DNA from: Spirochaeta sp.
GTDB taxonomy: Bacteria; Spirochaetota; Spirochaetia; DSM-2461
Assembly (NCBI GenBank): GCA_030592625.1
Contig: JAUVIY010000075.1
Location: forward strand, 1 to 9,909
Length of the DNA stretch: 9,909 bases
Reading direction: 5' to 3'
Of this stretch, positions 1-6,500 are shown piece by piece. Position 1 is the first letter of the stretch. Each line of letters begins with the position of its first letter. The notes beneath the pieces were generated by a model. That model ran no database searches, was not told the origin of the DNA, and saw only the letters and a list, made by a program, of their open reading frames with translations. The translations under genes and the position numbers were made by a program.

Positions 1-687
1 ATACATGTTCAGCCGATACTCATTCGTGTTCACCGCTTCGAAGGCGATCCTGTTTTCCACAAGATGTGACTGAATAGCCGGGGGTATTTTCCGGTTTCCA
101 TTCTGAACCGTGAAAATCTCGCTCTTTTCAGGCCGCTTGTAGAGCCAGGTTAGAAGAGTCAGTTCGTCATCAGAAAGGTTGAACCCTTTCAGATCCGCAC
201 CCCATGTGAGCCCTTCAACCCCATCGACCACCGTAGGGTAAAACCAGTTCCAACCACCCTGAAATTCGAACAGATCGTGCCATTCGGCATCCTTGTTCAC
301 AATTTTGCCGTTCAGCGGCAGTACGGTACCCATCGGAATCGGGATTCCCTCTCCGAGCTTATCCAGATCTTCCGTCGTCATCGTTTCAAGACCCGGCCAG
401 AAAATCGCTTTGTCACTGGCAACCAGTGCGCTTTCTTCAGAGGAAATATCCACTGCCGGCAATGGAGAGAACACCAGCGGAACTTCCAGATAATCCCCCG
501 GTATTCCGGGGGCCGGTTCCGTAACTTTGACTTCGGAGCTTGTTTCTGCGGTAACTACGGTCTCAGCTTCCGAATTCTGTTCCGGGATTGAAGCCGTCTC
601 GCTATCGGCGCACCCGAGGATGAAAATTGCGAGAAACACTGAAACGATGAAGCCCGTGAACCTGAACAAATACCTGGATTTCAGCAT
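1..687 (-). CDS. Exported lipoprotein, N-terminal part (gene runs off left edge)
   Basis: The minus-strand frame is open from an ATG at 687-685 to the window edge, giving 229 residues and no stop. The N-terminus is a lipoprotein signal: basic residues (K3, R5, R9), a hydrophobic stretch, then lipobox I-L-G-C with the acylated Cys at residue 26. A Ser/Thr/Glu/Pro-rich tether of about 40 residues follows, then a globular part rich in Trp and Tyr. A Shine-Dalgarno-like AAGGGG lies 6 bases before the ATG, which fixes the start. The product should be anchored in the envelope, facing the periplasm or the outside. I do not recognise the domain with certainty. The stretch ending LSDDELTLL...VENRIAFEAV, about 200 residues in, faintly recalls the start of large DUF3160-type lipoproteins, but the diagnostic region would lie beyond the edge. 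That family guess is weak; the lipoprotein call is firm. Confidence 0.85.
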   Translation of the reverse strand, partial: MLKSRYLFRFTGFIVSVFLAIFILGCADSETASIPEQNSEAETVVTAETSSEVKVTEPAPGIPGDYLEVPLVFSPLPAVDISSEESALVASDKAIFWPGLETMTTEDLDKLGEGIPIPMGTVLPLNGKIVNKDAEWHDLFEFQGGWNWFYPTVVDGVEGLTWGADLKGFNLSDDELTLLTWLYKRPEKSEIFTVQNGNRKIPPAIQSHLVENRIAFEAVNTNEYRLNMY

Positions 688-693
688 TGATTG

Positions 694-699
694 CCCCTT
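694..699 (-). promoter_or_regulatory. Ribosome binding site of the left-edge lipoprotein
   Basis: Read on the minus strand this is AAGGGG, separated by six bases from the ATG at 687-685. It supports that ATG as the start, which also gives a complete lipoprotein signal sequence. Confidence 0.6.
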
Positions 700-700
700 A

Positions 701-724
701 TTGAATGATGACCTCTGGCGCCCT
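701..724 (+). repeat. Dispersed short intergenic repeat, copy 1
   Basis: The sequence TTGAA-TG-ATGACCTCTGGCGCCCT recurs at 9053-9077 with AAA in place of TG. The 17-base core ATGACCTCTGGCGCCCT is identical in both copies and contains the palindrome GGCGCC. This copy sits 13 bases upstream of the left-hand lipoprotein gene, which is read from the other strand. Its function is unknown. Confidence 0.6.
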
Positions 725-733
725 CACCTTCAA
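705..733 (-). promoter_or_regulatory. Weak sigma-70-like promoter candidate for the lipoprotein gene
   Basis: On the minus strand TTGAAG (733-728) and CATCAT (710-705) are separated by 17 bases and each matches its consensus at four of six places. The expected transcription start would fall at or next to the Shine-Dalgarno bases, which leaves almost no leader, so the call is weak. The spacer and -10 coincide with the dispersed repeat at 701-724. Confidence 0.2.
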
Positions 734-781
734 GTCCAGATTCGTGTTCCCTACCTGATATGTCATTATGCTATATCCGAG

Positions 782-1183
782 TCACACTGATCCTGGCTCT
801 TTCTTCTCCTCAAACGCCTCCATAATCATCCGCAGCGTTTTGGCACATGTCTCATCACGCCAATCGGTCATATCAGTTCCGAGCTCCGGGGAGAGTCCGT
901 CATTGCCCGTCTTGATGCACCTGGAGCTGAATAATGAGAAGCCAACGACAAAGGCGGTCAACGATTGTAACAGCTCGACTGCCTGGCCCTTACTGAAGCT
1001 CTACTGAATCAGGAAAGCAAGACCACTCTCATTTCCGTCGTTAAGTCGTCTTCCGGCCAGAGGCATCATATTCGGATGGACAGTAAGGACTTGGCGGTAC
1101 TGGGTGAAGATATTACCCATGACGCTCATCCAACCTAACGATGTTAGGCAATATTGTCTCAAGGCTCTGCGAAGGGAGAATCT
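782..1183 (-). pseudogene. TetR-family regulator remnant (ligand-binding C-terminal half only)
   Basis: One minus-strand frame reads as a TetR-type C-terminal domain from about 1130 down to a TGA at 784-782. The pattern is W-M-S-V-M-G-N-I-F-T-Q-Y-R-Q-V-L-T-V-H-P, then a G-F-S-like loop (SFSKGQAVELL), then LTAFVVGFSLF. This matches the family's usual 'Trp, helix with YR, HP, ..., GFS, ..., VxG' order. The frame is interrupted by TAG at 1003-1001, just before SFSKGQ, where a few residues of the usual loop also seem to be missing. It closes upstream at TAA 1186-1184, and no helix-turn-helix DNA-binding domain is found there, so the gene is dead as a repressor. An ATG at 1120-1118 lies inside the domain and is not a credible native start. 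The fragment points away from the small membrane-protein gene at 1217, as a TetR repressor often does from its target. The family call comes from motif order only. Confidence 0.6.
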
Positions 1184-1188
1184 TTATG
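1171..1188 (+). promoter_or_regulatory. Orphan ribosome binding site plus ATG
   Basis: GAAGGGAGAATC followed after three bases by an ATG (1186-1188) is a good translation start. The identical 12 bases precede the FecR gene start at 2896. From this ATG the frame runs only 31 codons, to TAG at 1279-1281. The membrane-protein frame begins 31 bases further on in another phase. This looks like the original start of that gene, later cut off by a frameshift. Confidence 0.4.
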
Positions 1189-1216
1189 CGAAGCAACAGG
1201 TTATTATCACAAATGA

Positions 1217-1504
1217 ATGGGCGTGATGTGTATTCTTATGAGTCTTGCGTTCGTAGTGTGGTCTATTTACTTTGTGCATAGGAAGCGTGGCTGGATGGTT
1301 CAGTTTTTGCTCGCTTTGGCCATGCTGCTCACAGGAGGAGGGTTCGCCCCGCCTATCATCGGCGTACTGGCTGGTGTTGCCGGGATCCGGAGCAATACGC
1401 AAAATGGTAAAAAGCACTCACGCCTACCGGCAGGCATCCAAAAGAAGCTCTCTAATGCATGGCCGTGGATATTCGCAGTTTGTACTTTCCAGTGCAGCAT
1501 ATGA
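1217..1504 (+). CDS. Small two-helix membrane protein, probably a truncated or frameshifted remnant
   Basis: The 95-residue frame has two clear membrane helices (about residues 4-20 and 27-53) separated by a basic turn H-R-K-R-G-W. The second helix holds the glycine/proline signature LLTGGGFAPPIIGVLAGVAG. A lysine-rich stretch follows, then a Trp-Pro-Trp segment (WPWIFAVC) that looks like the start of a third helix but stops four residues later at TGA. I recall similar small membrane proteins with this Gly-Gly-Gly-Phe-x-Pro-Pro motif encoded beside TetR regulators; the family has no function I can name. The in-frame ATG at 1217 directly follows a TGA at 1214-1216 and has no Shine-Dalgarno of its own, whereas a good one precedes ATG 1186 in another phase. 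Both ends therefore look damaged. It stands back to back with the TetR remnant, so the pair has probably decayed together. No promoter was recognised. Confidence 0.5.
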   Translation: MGVMCILMSLAFVVWSIYFVHRKRGWMVQFLLALAMLLTGGGFAPPIIGVLAGVAGIRSNTQNGKKHSRLPAGIQKKLSNAWPWIFAVCTFQCSI

Positions 1505-1579
1505 CGCCGATAAACGAGAACATCTTACGGTTTCGAATACCTCTGATCGGGAGTCCGGAACACAATAACTCCGTATTTC

Positions 1580-2749
1580 TTATTGTCCCCCTTTTGAAAC
1601 AATTACATCAATTACGTCTTTTGATGCATTTGATCTCAATGCGATATCGAGTGCAGTCTCACCGTTACTAGTAGTGATGTTCGGATCAATGCCGATATCT
1701 ATCAAGAGCTCCACTACTTGGGGATTATCGGAATGATACGGTAGATATTCTGAATTTTGAATTGTCATATCCATCCCTGCTGCCGCATAATGTAAAGCTG
1801 TAAATCCTGATTCGGAAACTGTATCTATATCGGCGTTTCTGTCGACCAGATATTTCACAATATTCAGGTGACCGTACTTGCTTGATATATGCAGGGGAGT
1901 TTCATCATAATTGTTTTGCATATTGATTTCTGCACCTTTTTTCAGGAGAAGTTTGACGACTTTATCAGATGCTACATAGATAAGACATATTGATTCAGAA
2001 GACATTCCAGCTATTCTCATTTCTCTCAGGCTTCCTTCACACCCACAGTGCAGCGGACTCTGTCCGGTATCATCAGTACCATTTACATCAATCCCAGCTG
2101 CTATCAAATGCAGAAGGATATCATCCCTTCCGAAACGGGCGGCGGTGTGGAGAAGGGTTGATCCATGATATTCAGCTGATAATGAATCTAATCCCGTATT
2201 TTCAAGTGTATAAAAGAGTTCCGGAGAATATCCATATATTAATGTCAAGAATAAAAGTCTATCGGTTTCAGGAATAGCCCCTTTCTCCATAACATAGAAA
2301 ACAAGCTGTTCATTCAAATCAAATGACTTTTCAAGAATCGACGTACCGTCTGAACATAGAATGTCGGTCCTGGTACCTCCGTCAATAAGCATTTCTGCAG
2401 ATGCATATGAACCGGCTTGAACAGCAATTTCAAATGGGATTCTACCGGGATCACCCCCTCCTCTCAGATTTGGATCGGCTCCATATGACAATAACAGTGC
2501 AATAAAACCTGGTCCATTGACGTTGTCATAAGCAGCTGTTGTCAGTGGAGTATTATTTAATATAGATTCTTCAGGTTTATTTGCCAATAAAGGGTCTTCA
2601 GAAAGCATATTTTCAACTTCTTCATACATGTTTTTCCGGATAAGAACATGTATTGATTGTTTATCATCACTTACCATAAAAGGGAGCATATAAAGGCAGG
2701 AATTAAAAAATATAATAACGGAAAGAGAAAGGATCGTTTTTTTTATCAT
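1580..2749 (-). CDS. Exported ankyrin-repeat protein, probable lipoprotein
   Basis: The product has 389 residues. The N-terminus has two lysines, a hydrophobic run and F-N-S-C at 15-18, a loose lipobox of the kind accepted in spirochaetes, so it is likely lipid-anchored. The rest is about eight ankyrin repeats: roughly 67-97, 102-130, 134-160, 195-226, 229-277, 281-311, 314-358 and 362-389. The best are DETPLHISSKYGHLNIVKYL (282-301) and STLLHTAARFGRDDILLHLI (197-216). Repeats five and seven carry insertions between their two helices (about 237-260 and 327-342). Ankyrin repeats are protein-binding scaffolds; there is no catalytic domain, and the partner is unknown. The start is set by AGGAG seven bases upstream of the ATG. 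The gene is visibly more AT-rich than the neighbouring operon (18, 21, 23 and 29 G+C per 60 in four sampled rows, against 34 in one caspase row), which suggests separate ancestry. It is divergent from the FecR operon. Confidence 0.88.
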   Translation of the reverse strand: MIKKTILSLSVIIFFNSCLYMLPFMVSDDKQSIHVLIRKNMYEEVENMLSEDPLLANKPEESILNNTPLTTAAYDNVNGPGFIALLLSYGADPNLRGGGDPGRIPFEIAVQAGSYASAEMLIDGGTRTDILCSDGTSILEKSFDLNEQLVFYVMEKGAIPETDRLLFLTLIYGYSPELFYTLENTGLDSLSAEYHGSTLLHTAARFGRDDILLHLIAAGIDVNGTDDTGQSPLHCGCEGSLREMRIAGMSSESICLIYVASDKVVKLLLKKGAEINMQNNYDETPLHISSKYGHLNIVKYLVDRNADIDTVSESGFTALHYAAAGMDMTIQNSEYLPYHSDNPQVVELLIDIGIDPNITTSNGETALDIALRSNASKDVIDVIVSKGGQ

Positions 2750-2756
2750 TATCTAA

Positions 2757-2783
2757 CTCCTATTGGTGCTTTCAAGTATATTA
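2757..2783 (-). promoter_or_regulatory. Ribosome binding site and possible -10 of the ankyrin gene
   Basis: On the minus strand AGGAG (2761-2757) lies seven bases before the ATG at 2749 and is a convincing ribosome binding site. TAATAT (2783-2778) is a possible -10 in an AT-rich leader, but I see no good -35, so the promoter part is weak. Confidence 0.4.
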
Positions 2784-2820
2784 CTATTACATGCTTTATT
2801 ATTGAACCTCTACAACCACC

Positions 2821-2838
2821 GAACTTTATCAAGAGTTC
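2821..2838. promoter_or_regulatory. Imperfect dyad upstream of the FecR operon promoter
   Basis: GAACT-TTATCAAG-AGTTC is an inverted repeat with five-base perfect arms; one further A-T pair and one G-T wobble extend it inward. It ends two bases before the proposed -35 and lies between the divergent ankyrin and FecR starts. It could be a regulator site, but arms this short also arise by chance. Confidence 0.25.
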
Positions 2839-2840
2839 AT

Positions 2841-2868
2841 TTGTTGAATGTGTGACATGGAGTATACT
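2841..2868 (+). promoter_or_regulatory. Sigma-70-like promoter of the FecR / WD40-caspase operon
   Basis: TTGTTG (2841-2846) and TATACT (2863-2868) are separated by 16 bases. The -10 matches TATAAT at five of six positions. Transcription would start near 2875, leaving a leader of about 20 bases that contains the strong ribosome binding site at 2882-2890. No promoter is apparent before the caspase gene, so this one should serve both genes. Confidence 0.5.
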
Positions 2869-2881
2869 ATCATCGGGGATT

Positions 2882-2890
2882 GAAGGGAGA
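2882..2890 (+). promoter_or_regulatory. Ribosome binding site of the FecR gene
   Basis: GAAGGGAGA lies five bases before the ATG at 2896, which fixes that start and leaves a complete signal peptide. The surrounding 12-mer GAAGGGAGAATC is identical to the one at 1171-1182. Confidence 0.6.
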
Positions 2891-2895
2891 ATCGG

Positions 2896-3594
2896 ATGCC
2901 TGATCGCTTGTTCGTTGTACTTGTGTTGACCTTTGCTGCATGGGTGGGATTCGCCGACGAGGCGCTGATCCTCGACTTATCCGGTGAAGTTTCCGTTATC
3001 TCAATCGGATTGTCTCGTCCTGCGGCCAGGGGTGAAACCCTGATGCCGGGGGATATAATTATAACGGCCGCCGATGGGAAGGCGGTAATCATTCTCTCCG
3101 ACGGTAACAGGCTCGATCTTCTCCCGAACAGCCGGATGGAAGTCAAATACCAAAACGAGGCGGGTAACGATACGATCTTCGGACGACTCTGGGGCCTGAT
3201 GAAGGGCAAGTTCGCCGAGGCAGAGCGCGTAGGTGCCCACGTCGGGGCTGTCGGTACTATGAGAGGGTCGAACACCGAAGCTGAAGTGTTAAGGGATTTC
3301 AATCTCACGGATACGGACGAGAAGGTCCTTGAGGAACTGCTCCGGCAAGTGGATGTTGAAGATTTGCCTTCGGAAAGCGCCGATCTTATCAAAGGTATGG
3401 TCCTCGAAGATTACCGTCAACTGAGACGAGCGGAGGAACATTACCTTCGAATTCTTGAGGAAAATCCCGCGGATATCATGGTGATGGATCTCCTGATCAA
3501 TCTCTACCTCAGGAATCAGGCAGAAGTGAAGGCGAAGGAGATGATCGAAAGAAAAGACGGGATTATCACGTCTTCGGTTCCCATAGCCACATGA
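2896..3594 (+). CDS. Secreted FecR-domain protein with short helical (TPR-like) C-terminus
   Basis: The product has 232 residues. Residues 1-20 form a Sec signal peptide cut after GFA (before D21), with no Cys for lipidation, so the mature protein is periplasmic. Residues about 27-130 form a FecR domain: SGEVSVI, then ARGETLMPGDIIITAADGKA (44-63), then a beta-strand with SDGNRLDLLPNSRMEV, and later VGAVGTMRGS (116-125) in place of the usual A-V-x-G-x-R-G-T. This is the free-standing periplasmic form of the fold, with no anti-sigma region or membrane helix. Residues about 165-220 are helical and resemble one TPR unit (RRAEEHYLRILEENPADI). FecR folds are generally binding or sensing modules; the ligand here is unknown. 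The stop overlaps the start of the next gene as ATGA, so the two are almost certainly translationally coupled and work together. Confidence 0.85.
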   Translation: MPDRLFVVLVLTFAAWVGFADEALILDLSGEVSVISIGLSRPAARGETLMPGDIIITAADGKAVIILSDGNRLDLLPNSRMEVKYQNEAGNDTIFGRLWGLMKGKFAEAERVGAHVGAVGTMRGSNTEAEVLRDFNLTDTDEKVLEELLRQVDVEDLPSESADLIKGMVLEDYRQLRRAEEHYLRILEENPADIMVMDLLINLYLRNQAEVKAKEMIERKDGIITSSVPIAT

Positions 3595-6500
3595 ACGGGA
3601 ATCGCACCTTCTCATCGCTCCTGGCTTTCGCAATCATAACAATGTTCACCATCTCCGTATCCGGATTCGAATACACTGCGGATACCGGGAAGATCGAACA
3701 TCGAGCCGCTGAGTTCAGTGCCTGGAGTCGAAGTACGATAACAGGCAATCCTGAGATCCGGATAGACCATCCTCATCTCGGTCCGATCTGTGCGGCCTCG
3801 TTCTCTCCTGATGGCCGCTTGCTCGCAACCGGATCGTACGATCAGACACTGAAGCTCCGGGATGTTTCCACAGGAGCTGTGATACAAACCTATCGTGGTC
3901 ATGAAGGCGCAGTTATTTCAGTGGAATTATCACCAGATGGACGCCATATCATTTCGGGATCGGCCGATTCGACGGTGGTCGTCTGGAACACCGTATCGGG
4001 AGAATCACTCATGGTGTTCGAAGGGCATGATGATGAAGTCCGGGCTGTCCGCTACTCCCCGGACGGACGGATTATCACGTCGGCGGCCATCGATGGAACC
4101 ATCAGATTCTGGAATGCCGAAACAGGTCGATGTCTACACACCATTGATGGGTTGACCGATCCGCCGCAGAACCTGGTGTACTCAGCAGATGGGAGATTCA
4201 TTGCATCCGGCCATGAGTACGGTTCCGTTCGCCTCTGGGACGCGAAGACCTATCACCTGATCCGTGAATGGGACGGCAGTGACGAATGGATCGGCTCGAT
4301 GAGCTTCTCCGCAGACAGCCGGATCATCGCCGTGAACACCGGTTCAGGAGGCATCCGGCTCTACGAGACAGAATCAGGATCCACTGTCGGCACCGTAGAC
4401 GGTCAAAAATCGATTTTCACTCCCGACGGGCAATATCTGGCGACCTCCTTCGGAAGCGACCTGTACCTCAGGGATAACGCCACCGGTCGTATCATGGAAA
4501 AACTTCGGGGGCACACTGATCGTGTCGTAACTCTGAATTGTTCACCGGACGGTCGATACATCTCCTCGATATCGGAGGACAATACCCTGAGAATCTGGGA
4601 TACGTCGTCACAAGGGACTCCAGTACGCATATTCGGCGGTTACAATTTCCCCCGAGTGCCGATATCTGTGAAATTTTCCCCCGATGGTCGATCCTTTGCG
4701 TTTTCCGAGAGGGGAGGCCTTCTCGAGTATGGGATAATCGGGATTCGGGATGCGGCCTCCGGCATCCTCCTACGATACTATCCGGAGGAAATATCCGGAC
4801 GCAGTACCATTGATTACACACCGGACAGCTGTTTCCTGCTGACCGGATGGCATAACAAAAACACCCTTCGAATTCGGGATGCGATAACCGGTGAGCTGCA
4901 GATGGAACTCGAAGGTCATCATTTCAGTATTTCTCCGGACGGCCGGACCCTGGCCAGTGGCTCCGGTAAGGTGATCAGGTTGTACGATCGGCCCACCGGA
5001 GACCTGTTGAAAATTATCGAAGGGCATGCCGAAGCCATCCTTTGCCTCGACTTCTCCCCGGATAACAGGATTCTCGCATCCGGTTCCATGGATGGAAGTG
5101 TCCGTCTGTGGAATACCGAAACGGGTCGATTGATCCGTACCATCGATGGGGGATCCCCTCCGATCTGGAGTCTTGCGTTCTCCAGCGATGGCCGCTCTCT
5201 GGCTTTCAGCTCCGGTGGCCGGGAGATTCAGATTCGGGATACCGATACAGGGGAAATCGTCCAACTGTTTAATGGTCATATAGATCGGGTCACTGACCTG
5301 GCGTTCGCCAACAGTGATCATCACTTAATCTCTTCGTCTTACGACGGTACCGTAATGATATGGGATACCGGTTCCGGTACGCACTTGAGGACACTGAATG
5401 GTCATACGGGTTCGGTCGGATCACTTTCCGTCTCCCCCGACGGCAGGTATGTGGTTTCCGCATCGTCAGATTCCACGATAAAGCTTTGGGCGCTGCAGGA
5501 TGGTGAACTGCTCTACACCTCAGTAACAGGTCGGGATGGTTCATCTCTGACATGGACTCCTGAGGGATACTTTCACGGTGATCAATCCCTGGCTATGGAG
5601 AGGGTGTTCCTCGTGGACGGCCTCTCGAGCCGCCGCCTTGGCGAAGACTATGGAAAGTATCATCGACCGGATATCGTCCTGGCCAGGGTGAACCGGCAGG
5701 ATATCGAAACATTGGAAGGTTACACACCCGATCGCGACGCAATCGCGGTCTTAGGGCTACAGACGGAGGAACACGCATCCGATTTCGAAAGTTGGGCGAA
5801 AGATCTCCCGGGAGATGACCCATCGATCAACGTCGCATTACCCCATACCAATCACATCGAATCCTTGTCATTTTCACCGAATGGACAATTCATTGTCTCG
5901 GCATCTTCGGATTCGAGCGTCAGGATCTGGGATACGGCAACAGGAGCTTTGGTACATCGTATTGATGAAATGGCGGATTCCGTTGGATTCACCGCCGATG
6001 GAAAACATATCGTCACGTCGGCGATGAACGACGAACCGATCAAGTCCTGGAACCTGGAAAGCGGCCTTTTATACAGGAGTACAGGCGATCAGTCAGGGGG
6101 AAAAACCGCAGTCGCTATGGGATTCGACGGACGTCATGTCGTTACCGCATCGAATGACGGTTCCATCCGTCTCTGGAATACCGGCACCGGCGAACTTATG
6201 AGAACGATACGGGAACCGCAGGGGCACATCGATTATCTGGCCGTGTCGCCGGACGGATCACGAATCGCAACGGCAACCAACAAGTTGATGGAACGGGGCG
6301 TCCATGTCTGGGATTCGACAAGTGGCGAACAACTCGGATCCTACGGGTTCTCATCTTACAGACCGGGAGTCCTGTGCCTTGCCATCTCACCCGATGGGCG
6401 CTATTTCGCGGTCGCGACGGAAGATAAAGTCATCAGGATCCGGGACATGAGATCCGGCCGAACGGTATCAACACTCCGGGGTCATACCGACTTTGTCGTT

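Noticed and set aside
277..790. Overlapping plus-strand open frames at the left end
   Set aside because: They lie opposite the lipoprotein gene, whose frame has a signal sequence, lipobox and ribosome site. The plus-strand translations show none of these.
768..1007. Plus-strand open frame of 79 codons
   Set aside because: The opposite strand carries TetR-like sequence in a consistent frame; the plus-strand product resembles nothing.
1272..1568. Plus-strand 98-codon frame overlapping the small membrane protein
   Set aside because: The frame starting at 1217 gives two coherent membrane helices and a conserved-looking GGGFAPP motif; this one does not.
1550..1572. Possible terminator hairpin GGAGT / ACTCC between the convergent membrane-protein and ankyrin genes
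   Set aside because: The stem is only five base pairs with a 13-base loop and is not followed by a proper T-run on either strand.
2829..3392. Minus-strand open frame of 187 codons opposite the FecR gene
   Set aside because: Ser/Arg-rich low-complexity translation opposite a well-supported FecR domain with its own ribosome site and signal peptide.
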